64,000 bases of DNA from DASSQJ01 sp963730165 (GCA_963730165.1 CAVSQS010000005.1:434001-498000); one strand, 5' to 3'; shown: positions 8,783 to 18,864, counted from the first letter of the stretch. The notes: a model not told the origin generated them from the letters alone. Made by a program: numbers and translations.

Positions 8783-9759
8783 GGGGTCAGCTCCTCGACG
8801 AGGGGGTCGGTCGGGGTGAGGTGCGCGGCGACCCGGGCGGCGGAGAGGTCGCTGCGGACGGTCTCGGACGAGGCGCAGGTCAAGGCAGCACAGACCTGAC
8901 CGAACCGCGCCGCCTCCAGGGGCCCGTCCCCGTGCAGCAGGGCGTGGAGGTACCCCGCGGTCATCGAGTCGCCGGCCCCGGTGACGTCGGCGACGTCGGT
9001 CGGCGGTGCGGCGATCGACCAGGCCCGGCGAGCGGGCCCCGCGGCCGCGGACAGGACGCTCCCGCCGGTACCGCGCCGCACCCACACGTGCGAGACGCCT
9101 CGGGCGTGCAGCTCGGCCGCCGCCTCGAGGATCGCGTCGACCGTGGCCCCGACCTCTCCACCGACGAGCGCCGCCAGCTCGTCGAGGTTGGGCGTGACGG
9201 TGTGGACGGCGGCCCCGTCCAGCGTCGGGCCCGCGGCCGCGGCCTTCGCGACGCTGACGGGCTCGAGGACGACGACGACGCCTGCGGAGGCGGCTTCCGC
9301 CAGGAGCCAGCGCAGGACCGTCGGGCGGAGGTTGGCGTCGACGACGAGCGCGTCCACGCCCTCGAGCAGGGACGGGACGACCTCGAGGTCCGCCGCGGTC
9401 AGCTCGTCCGTGGCGCGCATGTCGGAGACGGCGATGAGCAGGTCGCCCCGCTCGTCGAGGACGGCGGTGTAGGTCCCGGTCGGGTGGGAGGAGAGGACGA
9501 CGTGGCGGCACTCGACCCCGGCGGCAGCCGTGCGGGTGACCACGGTGCCTCCGGCGACGTCCTCACCGACCGCCGCGACGAGGGCCGTCCGGGTGCCGAG
9601 GCGGCCGAGGTTCTCGGCGACGTTACGGCCGACACCCCCCACGGTGGACGTCGCGGTCCCCGGGTTGCTCGTCCCGAGGGCGGGCGCCGAGGTCGTGCGC
9701 AGCTTCGTGTCGAGGACGGCCCCGCCGACGACGACGACGCGCGGCACGGTGGAGGGCAC
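8779..9759 (-). CDS. psuK: PfkB family carbohydrate kinase, probable pseudouridine kinase
   Basis: A 326-residue ribokinase-fold kinase. The N-terminal GG motif is in VGGVGRNVAENLGRLG and the catalytic/anion-hole motif is DVTGAGDSMTAG near residue 265. Coupling to psuG (4-nt overlap) makes pseudouridine the likely substrate, phosphorylated at the 5'-OH before glycosidic cleavage. It starts at GTG 9 nt after the end of mazG with little Shine-Dalgarno sequence, so it may depend on read-through translation. A generic PfkB sugar kinase remains possible from sequence alone. Confidence 0.88.
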   Translation of the reverse strand: MPSTVPRVVVVGGAVLDTKLRTTSAPALGTSNPGTATSTVGGVGRNVAENLGRLGTRTALVAAVGEDVAGGTVVTRTAAAGVECRHVVLSSHPTGTYTAVLDERGDLLIAVSDMRATDELTAADLEVVPSLLEGVDALVVDANLRPTVLRWLLAEAASAGVVVVLEPVSVAKAAAAGPTLDGAAVHTVTPNLDELAALVGGEVGATVDAILEAAAELHARGVSHVWVRRGTGGSVLSAAAGPARRAWSIAAPPTDVADVTGAGDSMTAGYLHALLHGDGPLEAARFGQVCAALTCASSETVRSDLSAARVAAHLTPTDPLVEELTP

Positions 9760-9768
9760 CGGAGCAGA

Positions 9769-10716
9769 CTAGAGGGAGTCGGCCAGGCGGCGGAGCACCG
9801 CTCGCGCACGTGCGTCGGCCGCCGCGAGGGCCGAGCGGGCGTCCTCGAGCTCGGTGAGGAGCCCGGCCGAGGGCTCGAGCCCGCGCCTGCGCAGCCGGGC
9901 GAGGGCCTTGTCGCTCGCCAGGTCGACCGGCAGGCCCGGCGGGATGCCGTGGAGGAGGTCGTCGCTCCCGGCCTGCCCGGACGCCTCGGCGGCCTTGATC
10001 CGCTCCCACTCCCGCTCGACCTCCTCGGGAGTGCTCGCCCCGCCGTCGGCGAACACGTGCGGGTGCCGCCGGACCAGCTTGTCGACGAGCAGCCCCGCCA
10101 CGGTGTCGACGTCGAAGGCTCCCTCGGCCGCCTCCTCGGCGACCCGCGCGTGGAAGACGACCTGGAGCAGGAGGTCACCGAGCTCCTCGGCGAGGTGCGC
10201 GCGGTCGCCGGACTCGATGGCGTGCACCACCTCGTGGGCCTCCTCGAGGAGGTAGGGCGCCAACGTCTCGTGGGTCTGCTCTGCGTCCCAGGGGCAGCCG
10301 CCGGGCGACCGGAGGCGATCCATCGCCGCCACCACGTCGAGCAGGCGGCCGCCCTGCACGTCCCAGGACCCGACGACCACCTCGACCTCGGGCGGGGACT
10401 CCAGCCGGGAGACCTCTGCGGCCACCGCGTCGGCGAGGCCGGGGTCGCCGTCCGCCGAGCCGCACCAGAGGATCGTCTCGGTGCGGGCCAGGTCGACGAG
10501 CTCGCGAGCCAGGCCAGCGGGTCCGCCGGGGGCCGGCCCGGTCCCGGCCACCCGCACCTCCACACCGGCCTCGACGAGGGCCTCGGCGAGCGGGTCGTCG
10601 ACGGCGGCCGCGAGGACGCGGTCGGCGTCCTCGAGGGCCTGCCACGCCTCCCGGGAGAGCAGTCCCGGCGCGACGCGGGGCGAGGTGAGCAGCAGCGCGA
10701 GGCGGCCGGAGGTCAC
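9769..10716 (-). CDS. mazG: Nucleoside triphosphate pyrophosphohydrolase MazG
   Basis: A 315-residue MazG, an all-alpha NTP pyrophosphatase that hydrolyses (d)NTPs, including damaged ones, to NMP and PPi. Metal-binding motifs are LLEEAHEVVHAIE and EELGDLLLQVVFHA (ExxE...ExxD). The first ~125 residues are a divergent tetrapyrrole-methylase-like remnant, as in other actinobacterial MazG; the MazG core begins near MDRLRSPGGCPWD. It overlaps the SurA-like gene by 4 nt (GTGA). The mfd-surA-mazG order is conserved in actinobacteria. Confidence 0.93.
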   Translation of the reverse strand: MTSGRLALLLTSPRVAPGLLSREAWQALEDADRVLAAAVDDPLAEALVEAGVEVRVAGTGPAPGGPAGLARELVDLARTETILWCGSADGDPGLADAVAAEVSRLESPPEVEVVVGSWDVQGGRLLDVVAAMDRLRSPGGCPWDAEQTHETLAPYLLEEAHEVVHAIESGDRAHLAEELGDLLLQVVFHARVAEEAAEGAFDVDTVAGLLVDKLVRRHPHVFADGGASTPEEVEREWERIKAAEASGQAGSDDLLHGIPPGLPVDLASDKALARLRRRGLEPSAGLLTELEDARSALAAADARARAVLRRLADSL

Positions 10717-11261
10717 TTCGAGGCGTTGTAAGGGGTGACCCACGGGGGCAGGGTCACCGCGATGTCGGCCGTCTCCGGGTCGAAGCTGCCGTACCGCGGG
10801 TTGACGACGACGTCCTGGGCGCGCAGCTGCGCGGAGAGCTCCTGGCCCTCGGCGTCGCCGAACCGGCCGCTCTGGTTGGCGTCGGTGAGCGCCGTCGCGA
10901 ACCGGATGATCTCGATCGTGCCGGGACCGGGGTCCTTGATGCCGCGGTCGCGGGCGGTCTGGCGGGCCTTGGACTCCGAGGCGACGAAGCCTTTGCCCGC
11001 CAGGTAGTCGAGGACGACGGGGGCGCGCACGAGGGCGGTGAGGGTCGCGGTGGGGGTCCACGGCTGGCTGAAGAGGGCCGGCTCCATGGCGTTGACCTGG
11101 GTCATCGCCTCCTGGACCTCGGTCTCGGGGATGACGTTCCCGTCGACGACGGCCGCACGGTTGGCCTCGGTCGTGCCACAACCGGAGGTGACGAGGGCGG
11201 CGCCGAGGGCGAGCGCCGCGACGAGGCGGCGAACCGGGAGGGTCACGCTGGGTCCTTTCAC
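10713..11261 (-). CDS. SurA N-terminal domain-like lipoprotein
   Basis: A 182-residue secreted lipoprotein. A basic start and hydrophobic stretch (LVAALALGAALV) lead to TSGC, giving lipidated Cys28. The mature part begins with AAVVDGNVIPETEVQEAMTQ, the SurA/PpiC-type N-terminal chaperone segment. There is no PPIase (rotamase) domain, so it is probably a holdase-like extracytoplasmic chaperone rather than an isomerase. The GTG start lies in a 4-nt overlap with the mfd stop. The -3 lipobox residue (Thr) is slightly non-canonical. Confidence 0.82.
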   Translation of the reverse strand: MKGPSVTLPVRRLVAALALGAALVTSGCGTTEANRAAVVDGNVIPETEVQEAMTQVNAMEPALFSQPWTPTATLTALVRAPVVLDYLAGKGFVASESKARQTARDRGIKDPGPGTIEIIRFATALTDANQSGRFGDAEGQELSAQLRAQDVVVNPRYGSFDPETADIAVTLPPWVTPYNASK

Positions 11262-14200
11262 GATCGGGTCGCCCCCTGGGCGGAGGCGGCCGCCACGCGG
11301 GCGGCCTCACCGACATTGTCCACGACCACCGACCGGATGACGGCGGCGGCCCAGTCGAGGATGGCACGGTCGCGCAGGGGGCGACCACCCACCCGGGCGG
11401 TTCGGGGGGTCGGCACGAGCACGGTGCCGAGCGCGGGCTTGACGATCGAGCCGGGGTGGAGGCGGTTGAGCCTCAGGTGTTGGCTCTCGCGCAGCTGCAC
11501 CGGGCCGAAGCGGACGTGGTTCCCCTGGACGCTGATGTCGGCGACCCCTCCGGCGCGGGCCACGGTACGCAGCCGTGCCACCTCGAGCAGGTTCCGCACC
11601 GGCTCGGGCACCGGCCCGTAGCGGTCGACGAGCTCGCTCTCGATGTCGGCGAGCTCCTGCTCGTCGCCGACGGCTGCGAGCTTCTTGTACATCTCGAGCC
11701 GGAGGCGCTCGTGGGGCACGTAGTCGTGCGGGAGGTGGGCGTCGACGGGGAGCTCGATCTTGATCTCCGCGGGAGCCTCCTCGCCCTCTCCCCGGAAGTC
11801 GGCGACGGCCTCGCCGACGAGGCGGACGTAGAGATCGAACCCGACCCCGGCGATGTGGCCGGACTGCTCACCACCGAGGAGGTTGCCCGCGCCACGGATC
11901 TCGAGGTCCTTCATCGCCACCTGCATGCCCGATCCGAGGTCGGTGTGGCTCGCGATGGTCTGGAGGCGGTCGAGGGCCGTCTCGCCCAGCGGGGTCTCGG
12001 GGGGGTAGAGGAAGTAGGCGTACGCCCGCTCACGACCGCGCCCCACGCGGCCCCGCAGCTGGTGCAGCTGGGAGAGCCCCAACCGGTCGGACCGTTCGAC
12101 GATGAGGGTGTTGGCGTTGCTGATGTCGAGGCCGGTCTCGACGATGGTCGTGCAGACGAGGACGTCGAAGCGCTTCTCCCAGAAGTCGACGACGACCTGC
12201 TCCAGCTTGTGCTCGCCCATCTTCCCGTGGGCGGTGGCGACCCGCGCCTCGGGGACGAGCTCGCGGACCCGGGCCGCGGCCTTCTCGATCGTCGAGACCT
12301 TGTTGTGGACGAGGAAGACCTGGCCCTCGCGCATCATCTCGCGCCGGATGGCAGCCGTGATGGTCTTCTCGTCGTAGGCGCCCACGTAGGTGAGGACCGG
12401 GTGGCGCTCCTCCGGCGGGGTGGCCAGGGTCGACATCTCGCGGATGCCGGTGACGGCCATCTCGAGGGTCCGCGGGATCGGGGTCGCCGACATCGCCAGG
12501 ACGTCCACCGAGGTGCGCAGCGCCTTGAGCTGCTCCTTGTGCTCGACCCCGAAGCGCTGCTCCTCGTCGACGACGACGAGGCCGAGGTCCTTGAACCGGA
12601 CCTCCTTCGAGAGCAGCCGGTGGGTGCCGATGACGAGGTCGACCGACCCGTCGGCGAGGCCCTCGAGGACCGCCCTGGCCTCGCGGTCGGTCTGGAAGCG
12701 GGAGAGCGCGCGGACCGTGACCGGGAACCCGGCGTAGCGCTCGGAGAAGGTGTTGAGGTGCTGCTGGACGAGCAGGGTGGTCGGGCAGAGGACGGCCACC
12801 TGCTTGCCGTCCTGGACGGCCTTGAACGCGGCACGGACCGCGATCTCGGTCTTGCCGTAGCCGACGTCCCCGCAGACGAGACGGTCCATCGGGACCTCCC
12901 GCTCCATGTCGGCCTTGACCTCGTCGATGGTGCTCAGCTGGTCGGGGGTCTCGACGTGGGCGAAGGCGTCCTCGAGCTCGCGCTGCCACGGGGTGTCGGG
13001 CGGGAAGGCGTGGCCCTTGGTGGCCATCCGCGCCGAGTAGAGGCGGATGAGCTCGGCGGCGATCTGCCTGACGTAGCGGCGGGCCCGGCTCTTGGTCTGG
13101 TGCCAGTCCGAGCCGCCCATCTTGTTCAGGCTCGGCTGCTCACCCCCGACGTAGCGGGTCACCTGGTCGAGCTGGTCCGTGGGGACGTAGAGACGGTCGC
13201 CGGGCTGTCCCCGCCGCGACGGGGCGTACTCGAGGACGAGGTACTCGCGGGTCGCACCCTGGACGGTTCGCTGCATCATCTCGACGAACCGGCCGACGCC
13301 GTGCTGCTCGTGGACCACGAAGTCCCCGGGCCGCAGCTGGAGCGGGTCGACCTGGTTGCGCCGGCGCGACGGCATCTGCCGCATGTCCCGGGTCGACGTG
13401 CCCGAGCCACCCGCCGCACCGGTGAGGTCGGCCTCGGTGATGACGGCCAGCCGCTCGCCCGGGGCCAGGAACCCCGGCCCGACGGCACCCGTCGTCACGG
13501 TGACGACGCCGGGCTCGGGGCGGGCGTCCTCGGGCGCCAGCCGCGCCGCGACCTCGTGCTCGGCGAGCACCTCGGTCACCCGCTTGGCCAGGCCGGGGCC
13601 CTCGGTGACGAGGAGGACCGACCACTGCTCGGCGACGAGCCGGCGTACCTCGGCGACGGCCTCCTCGGTGCTGCCCCGGAAGGTCGGCGAGACGACGAGC
13701 CCGAGGTCGACGGTGTCGTCCTCCTCGTCGCCGGCGAACGGCGTCAGGTCCAGCCACGGCACCCCGAGGGCGCGAGCCTGCTCGCGCAGCTCGGCGACGG
13801 TGCGGAAGGAGGCGGTACCGAGGACCGACTGGAGGTCGATCGGGACCGAGCCCGCCCCGGCCGCGTTGGCCCAGCCGGCCTCGAGGAACTCCTCGCTCGT
13901 CGCCACGAGGTCGTGGGCGCGCGAGCGCACCCGCTCGGGGTCGGCGACGACGACCACCGCGCCCTCGGGGAGGACCTCGAGGACGGTCTCCATGCCGTCG
14001 ACGAGTGCAGGGCCCAGTGACTCCATCCCCTCGACCGCGATACCCGCCGCCAGCTTCTCGAGAAGGTCGCGGGCTCCCGGGAGTGCGTCCGCGAGCTCGG
14101 CCGCCCGCGCGCGCACGGTGTCGGAGAGGAGCAGCTCGCGGCACGGCGGAGCCCACAGCCCGTGCTCCGCGACCTCGAGCGAGCGCTGGTCGGCGACCTT

Positions 14201-14860
14201 GAACCAGCGGATCTCCTCGACGGTGTCGCCCCAGAACTCGACGCGGAGGGGGTGCTCCTCGGTCGGCGGGAAGACGTCGAGGATGCCGCCGCGCACCGCG
14301 AACTCGCCGCGCCGCTCGACGAGGTCGGTGCGGGCGTAGGCGGCCGCCGCGAGGTCCTCGACGACGGTCTCGAGGGGGACCTCGTCGCCGACGGCGAGCG
14401 AGACCGGGCGCAGGTCGCCGAGACCGCGGGCGACGGGCTGCAGCACGGCGCGGACCGGCGCGACGACGACCGAGAGCGCGCCGTGGCCGTGGTCGTCGGT
14501 CTCGGGGTGCGTGAGACGGCGCAGGACCGACAGCCGCTGGCCGACGGTGTCGCTGCGCGGGCTGAGGCGCTCGTGCGGGAGGGTCTCCCACGCGGGGAAG
14601 AGCCCCACGGCGTCGGCGCCGAGTGACGCGGCCAGCCCGGCGGTGAGGTCCTCGGCCTCGCGGCCGGTCGCGGTGACCACGAGCACCGGCGCGCCCGACG
14701 GACGCGGCGCGAGGGCGGCGATGACCGTGGGCCGAGCCCCGGCCGGAGCGGCGGCGGCGACCTCGGCGGACCGCACCGTGAGGGCCTCGGAGATGCGCGA
14801 GAGACCGGGCAGGGCCGCCACGCGGGCACGCAGGAAGGACAAGGATGGCATCCGCTCCAT
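11258..14860 (-). CDS. mfd: Transcription-repair coupling factor
   Basis: A 1200-residue Mfd, a normal length. It displaces stalled RNA polymerase and recruits UvrA. An N-terminal UvrB-like region is followed by the RNAP-interacting domain (DFVVHEQHGVGRFVEM). The translocase motor has Walker A GDVGYGKTEIAVRA (about residue 663) and DEEQ in VVDEEQRFGVEHKE (about 765). The helicase-C motif QLRGRVGRGRERAYAY follows, and a C-terminal TRCF domain closes the protein. Two ATGs lie close together (codons 1 and 4). It heads the mfd-surA-mazG-psuK-psuG string. Confidence 0.97.
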   Translation of the reverse strand: MERMPSLSFLRARVAALPGLSRISEALTVRSAEVAAAAPAGARPTVIAALAPRPSGAPVLVVTATGREAEDLTAGLAASLGADAVGLFPAWETLPHERLSPRSDTVGQRLSVLRRLTHPETDDHGHGALSVVVAPVRAVLQPVARGLGDLRPVSLAVGDEVPLETVVEDLAAAAYARTDLVERRGEFAVRGGILDVFPPTEEHPLRVEFWGDTVEEIRWFKVADQRSLEVAEHGLWAPPCRELLLSDTVRARAAELADALPGARDLLEKLAAGIAVEGMESLGPALVDGMETVLEVLPEGAVVVVADPERVRSRAHDLVATSEEFLEAGWANAAGAGSVPIDLQSVLGTASFRTVAELREQARALGVPWLDLTPFAGDEEDDTVDLGLVVSPTFRGSTEEAVAEVRRLVAEQWSVLLVTEGPGLAKRVTEVLAEHEVAARLAPEDARPEPGVVTVTTGAVGPGFLAPGERLAVITEADLTGAAGGSGTSTRDMRQMPSRRRNQVDPLQLRPGDFVVHEQHGVGRFVEMMQRTVQGATREYLVLEYAPSRRGQPGDRLYVPTDQLDQVTRYVGGEQPSLNKMGGSDWHQTKSRARRYVRQIAAELIRLYSARMATKGHAFPPDTPWQRELEDAFAHVETPDQLSTIDEVKADMEREVPMDRLVCGDVGYGKTEIAVRAAFKAVQDGKQVAVLCPTTLLVQQHLNTFSERYAGFPVTVRALSRFQTDREARAVLEGLADGSVDLVIGTHRLLSKEVRFKDLGLVVVDEEQRFGVEHKEQLKALRTSVDVLAMSATPIPRTLEMAVTGIREMSTLATPPEERHPVLTYVGAYDEKTITAAIRREMMREGQVFLVHNKVSTIEKAAARVRELVPEARVATAHGKMGEHKLEQVVVDFWEKRFDVLVCTTIVETGLDISNANTLIVERSDRLGLSQLHQLRGRVGRGRERAYAYFLYPPETPLGETALDRLQTIASHTDLGSGMQVAMKDLEIRGAGNLLGGEQSGHIAGVGFDLYVRLVGEAVADFRGEGEEAPAEIKIELPVDAHLPHDYVPHERLRLEMYKKLAAVGDEQELADIESELVDRYGPVPEPVRNLLEVARLRTVARAGGVADISVQGNHVRFGPVQLRESQHLRLNRLHPGSIVKPALGTVLVPTPRTARVGGRPLRDRAILDWAAAVIRSVVVDNVGEAARVAAASAQGATRS

Positions 14861-14902
14861 CCTAGGTCGCGCGGCCGCGGCCCAGAGCCACGACCGGAGG
14901 GG

Positions 14903-16489
14903 TCAGCGCTCGACGGGTGTCGAGACCGGGCGCCCCCCACGGCGCGGCCGGGTGCCGGGGTGCGCCTCGGGGTCGTCGTCCGGGAGCGACCACTGCGGGC
15001 CGCCGGGAGCGCCGGAACGCTCCGGCAGCCAGTCGCGTCCGGGGACCTCGTCGGGACCCTCGTCGGCGGCGACGACGCTGTCGGCCTCCTCGGGCCGCGC
15101 CTGCGGCGGGGCCTGCCGCGCACGGCGACGCCTGCGATGCCCACCCTTGTCGGTGTGGTAATAGCCGTACGTCTCGTAGCCGTAGACGCCCGCGGTCCGG
15201 CCCTGGGGAATGCCGTTGAGGACGACACCGAAGATGCGGGCGTTGACGTTCTGCGCCAGCTGGAGGGTGCGGCGCAGGTTCTCCTTGCGGCTGCGTCCCA
15301 TGTGCGTGACGACGAGGAGTCCGTCGACACGCTGGGCCAGGATCATCGCGTCGGTGACCGGCAGCGCGGGAGGGGCGTCGACGATGACGATGTGGTCCTT
15401 GGCCAGCTCGGCGACGAGGTCGCGCATCCGGGCCGAGCCGACGACCTCGCTCGGGTTGTGCGGGACGCGGCCCGCGGGCAGCACCCGCAGGCCGGGGGTG
15501 TCGGTGTCGACGACGGCCTCGTCGAGTGGCACGGCGCCGGAGAGCACCTGGGTCAGGCCGACCCCGCTCGCGACGTCGAAGAGCGACGCGACCATCGGGC
15601 GGCGCAGGTCGCCGTCGAGGAGCACGACCGGCTCGCCGCGCATGGCGAGGGCCCGGGCGAGGAGGGCCGAGATCGTCGACTTCCCCTCCCCCGGCATCGG
15701 GCTGGTGACGGCCACCGACCGCGGCGGGTGGTCGGGGTCGGCGAACATGAGGTTGGTGCGCAGGTGGCGCAGCGCCTCACCGACCGCGCCGCGCAGCATC
15801 TCCTCGGAGTGCAGCCGCTGGCGAAGGTCGCGCGAGCGCGGGATGGTCCCCATGAGGCCGATGTCGGTGACGTCGGCGATGTCCTCGGGTCGGCGGATGC
15901 GGGTGTCCAGCCGCAACCGGAGCAGCACGACGAGGTAGGAGAGGACGACACCCGCGCCGAGCCCCACGAGGAGGATGCGCCGCACGTTCGGGGAGGACGG
16001 GGCGGTCGGGATGACGGCGTTCGTCACGGGGACGAGCTGGACGGTCGTGCCGGACTCGATCGTCTGGGCCACCTGCGCGGTGGCGCCGACCACGGCGTCG
16101 GCGATGTCACGCGCCTGCTGCGGCGACGTGCTCTCGACGAAGACCTGGATGCGGGGGGTGTCGGGCTCGACGGAGTAGCTGATGCTCGACTGCACCGCGG
16201 CGGGGGTGAGCTCGAGCCCGAGCTCGTCGATGACCTTCTGCGCCACCGTTCCGGACGTCGTGAGCGGCGCGTAGGCGACGGCCTTCGCCGCGGCGACGTT
16301 GTTGCCCACCGAGGCCTCGGCGACCGACCCGTCGCCGTTGCCCACCCGCACGTACGCCTGGGAGCTGGCGGTGTAGATCCGCGGCAGCTGCGCGGCGTAC
16401 GCCGCGGCAGCACCCACGGCGATGAGGATGCAGAAGGCGATGGTCATCCAGAACCGACGCGCGATCCGCACCGCGTCGAGCAGCGTCAT
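14903..16489 (-). CDS. Wzz-domain tyrosine autokinase (BY-kinase) for polysaccharide chain length/export
   Basis: A 528-residue fusion of a Wzz chain-length domain and a bacterial tyrosine kinase. Two membrane segments (near residues 18-40 and 175-195) flank the Wzz periplasmic loop. The kinase has Walker A SPMPGEGKST (about 266), Walker A' VVLLDGDLRRP (about 290) and Walker B HIVIVDAPPA (about 368). A Tyr-rich cluster, VYGYETYGYYHTD (about 430-446), is the expected autophosphorylation site. A long acidic/basic tail follows the cluster. It regulates Wzy-dependent polymer length and is divergent from the first glycosyltransferase. Confidence 0.92.
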   Translation of the reverse strand: MTLLDAVRIARRFWMTIAFCILIAVGAAAAYAAQLPRIYTASSQAYVRVGNGDGSVAEASVGNNVAAAKAVAYAPLTTSGTVAQKVIDELGLELTPAAVQSSISYSVEPDTPRIQVFVESTSPQQARDIADAVVGATAQVAQTIESGTTVQLVPVTNAVIPTAPSSPNVRRILLVGLGAGVVLSYLVVLLRLRLDTRIRRPEDIADVTDIGLMGTIPRSRDLRQRLHSEEMLRGAVGEALRHLRTNLMFADPDHPPRSVAVTSPMPGEGKSTISALLARALAMRGEPVVLLDGDLRRPMVASLFDVASGVGLTQVLSGAVPLDEAVVDTDTPGLRVLPAGRVPHNPSEVVGSARMRDLVAELAKDHIVIVDAPPALPVTDAMILAQRVDGLLVVTHMGRSRKENLRRTLQLAQNVNARIFGVVLNGIPQGRTAGVYGYETYGYYHTDKGGHRRRRRARQAPPQARPEEADSVVAADEGPDEVPGRDWLPERSGAPGGPQWSLPDDDPEAHPGTRPRRGGRPVSTPVER

Positions 16490-16707
16490 CCGAGGCCCTC
16501 CGGGAGGTGGCAAGAGCCTCAACGGTAGCAACACGGCCACCAGGGGGAACGCCGATCGGCACGATCCGGAGGCGGCGACGGGGCGACCGGACGCCTCGTC
16601 GTCCGCGGTCCTGCCGCGGCCGGGCCCCGCGTCGGGATAGCCTCGGCGACGACCGAGGCCGGCGGAGGAGGTGCGAGCGGTGGAGCGAGCGCACAACGCG
16701 GTGCCCC

Positions 16708-17616
16708 GTGGCTGAGGTCGCGGTCGTCGTCGTCACGTACGAGAGCCGCGAGTGGGTCGACCGCTCGCTGGGGGCCCTCCCGGCGGCCCTCGGCACCCTC
16801 GACCACGAGGTCGTCGTCGTCGACAACGGCTCGCGGGACGGCACCGCCGAGCACATCCGTCGCCACCACCCCGGCGTACGCCTCGTCGCGCAGCGGGAGA
16901 ACACCGGGTTCGCCGCCGGCGTCAACCGGGGGGTCGCTGCCACGTCCTCGGAGTACGTCCTGCTCCTCAACCCCGACACCGAGGCGCGTCCGGGCGCGCT
17001 GCAGGCCCTCGTCGACTTCGCGCGCGACCACCCGGAGCACGGGGTCTACGGCGGCCGCACGCTGCGCGACGACGGATCCCTCGAGCCGTCCTCGTGCTGG
17101 GGCCTGCCGACCGTGTGGAGCACCACCTGCTTCGCGCTGGGGCTGTCCACGGCGTTCCCGCGCTCGCGGGTCTTCAACCCCGAGTCCCTCGGCGACTGGC
17201 GTCGGGACACCGTGCGAGAGGTCGGCATGGTCTCCGGCGGCCTCCTGCTCGCACCCCGCCGGGTGTGGGACGAGCTCGGGGGGCTGGACGAGCGCTACTT
17301 CGTCTACGGGGAGGACGCCGACTTCTGCGCCCGGGCCCGACGGGCGGGCTACCGGCCCGTCATCACCCCCTCGGCGGAGGTCGTCCACGCCGTCGGCGCC
17401 TCGTCCACGGGCTCCGGGAAGATGCCACTCCTGCTCGCCGGCAAGGTGACCTACGCCCGCACCCACTTCGGGGCGCGGTCGGGGCTCGTCGTCGCCCTGT
17501 TGCGGACCGGCGTCGCCGCGCGCGGCGCGGGGTCGCGGTTCACCCGGCGCGGCGGGAAGTGGAGGGACGCCTGGCAGGCGAGGTCGACGTGGTGGAACGG
17601 ATTCCCCGGGGGCTGA
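16708..17616 (+). CDS. Glycosyltransferase family 2 (rhamnosyltransferase-like)
   Basis: A 302-residue inverting GT-A enzyme. It opens with AEVAVVVVTYESREWVD and carries VVVVDNGSRDGT and LLLNPDTEARPG (DxD-like, here PDTE), followed by DERYFVYGEDADFCARARR, typical of dTDP-Rha:sugar transferases such as WbbL. The GTG start is chosen because the protein then begins right at the first Rossmann strand. Sugar donor and acceptor are unknown. It is cytosolic and adds a residue to a lipid-linked oligosaccharide. It is followed by another glycosyltransferase 99 nt downstream. Confidence 0.88.
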   Translation: MAEVAVVVVTYESREWVDRSLGALPAALGTLDHEVVVVDNGSRDGTAEHIRRHHPGVRLVAQRENTGFAAGVNRGVAATSSEYVLLLNPDTEARPGALQALVDFARDHPEHGVYGGRTLRDDGSLEPSSCWGLPTVWSTTCFALGLSTAFPRSRVFNPESLGDWRRDTVREVGMVSGGLLLAPRRVWDELGGLDERYFVYGEDADFCARARRAGYRPVITPSAEVVHAVGASSTGSGKMPLLLAGKVTYARTHFGARSGLVVALLRTGVAARGAGSRFTRRGGKWRDAWQARSTWWNGFPGG

Positions 17617-17715
17617 GCGGCGTGACGGTACCGGCGCGCTGACCCACGAGACTCGGGGGTCCCGGTCCGGCCGGCAGGGCACCGCGGAAGTCCACACGGA
17701 GAGGAGACGAGAAGC

Positions 17716-18864
17716 GTGCACGTCCTCTACAGCTTTCCGCACCCCCTCGGCGGCCCCGGGATCGGCACGACCGCCTGGCACGAGGTCGACGCCCTTGCCC
17801 GGGCCGGCGCCCGGGTGACCGTCGTGTGCGGCCGGCTGGCGCGGGGCTTCGACCCCGCCCTCGGCGTGCGCACCGTCGTGACGCTCGGGCCGGTCCGGCC
17901 CCGGCTGGTCGGCGCGGCTCGCGCCTACCGCTGGCACGACCGGCTCGCGGCGGCCGTGGTGAGGCGCGCGCGGCCCGACGTCGTCCACACCTGGCCCCGC
18001 GCCGTCCTCCAGGCGGCCGGAGCGGCGCAGCGGTCCGGCGCCGTCAGCATCCGCTCCGCCCCGAGCCCGTACACCAGGGTGGCCGTCGACCGTGCCCGGC
18101 GCGCCTGGGAGGAGCTCGGCGTCGATCTCCCGCCGCGCCACTTCCACGGGTTGGACGAGGCCGCCCTCGCCCGCGAGGACGCCGAGTTCGCCGCGGTGGA
18201 CGGCATCCTCTGCGGCTCCGACGAGGCGGCGAGGACCTTCGACGGGACCGGTTTCGAGCCGCGTGTCCGGGTCAGCCCCTACGGCTACGACACCGAGCTG
18301 TTCCCGGACCCGCCGGCACGAGAGCCGGACGGGCCCGTGCAGCTGGTCTTCGTGGGCCGCTGCGAACCCGCCAAGGGCATCCACGTCCTGCTCCGGGCCT
18401 GGCAGCGGGCCGACGTGCCACCGGGCGCCCGTCTCGTCCTGTGCGGCTCCCTCGACCCCCGCGTCGCCGCCGCCCTCGGAGCCCTGCTGGGCCAGCCCGG
18501 CGTCGAGCACCGGGGCTTCGTGGGCGACATCGCGCCTGTCCTGCGCGCGAGCCACGCCCTCGTGCTGCCCTCGTACTCGGAGGGCAGTGCCCTCGCCGGG
18601 TACGAGGCGCTCGGTGCCGGCATCGTGCCGCTGGTCTCCGATGCCTCCGGGACCCCGGTGGCCCACGAGCGGACCGGCCTCGTGCACCCGGTCGGTGACG
18701 TCGACACCCTCGTCAGCCACCTCCAGAGGGTCCTCGGCGATCCCGCGGAGCGCCTGCGCCTGCGCGCCGGGGTGCTCGCGGAGCGAGGGCGCTGGACCTG
18801 GCCCGCCTGCGGACCCCGGTTGGTGCGGGCCTACGAGGAGACCAGGGACCGGCAGCGGCCCTGA
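17716..18864 (+). CDS. Glycosyltransferase family 4 (GT-B)
   Basis: A 382-residue GT-B enzyme. The N-terminal domain has GGPGIGTTAWHEVDALARAG (Gly-rich acceptor loop). The C-terminal domain has LVFVGRCEPAKGIHVLLRA and the E-x7-E-like segment PSYSEGSALAGYEALGAG, typical of retaining family 4. The GTG start follows GAGAGGAGACGAG. It probably adds a sugar in the assembly of the polysaccharide made by this locus. It converges on the flippase gene with only 10 nt between stops. Confidence 0.88.
   Translation: MHVLYSFPHPLGGPGIGTTAWHEVDALARAGARVTVVCGRLARGFDPALGVRTVVTLGPVRPRLVGAARAYRWHDRLAAAVVRRARPDVVHTWPRAVLQAAGAAQRSGAVSIRSAPSPYTRVAVDRARRAWEELGVDLPPRHFHGLDEAALAREDAEFAAVDGILCGSDEAARTFDGTGFEPRVRVSPYGYDTELFPDPPAREPDGPVQLVFVGRCEPAKGIHVLLRAWQRADVPPGARLVLCGSLDPRVAAALGALLGQPGVEHRGFVGDIAPVLRASHALVLPSYSEGSALAGYEALGAGIVPLVSDASGTPVAHERTGLVHPVGDVDTLVSHLQRVLGDPAERLRLRAGVLAERGRWTWPACGPRLVRAYEETRDRQRP

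Noticed and set aside
11456..14020. Very long open frame antisense to mfd (over 850 codons)
   Set aside because: It mirrors third-position GC of mfd, has no recognisable domain and no ribosome site; mfd on the other strand is unambiguous. Similar antisense frames over eno (6189-7769) and glmU (37305-38954) were dismissed for the same reason.
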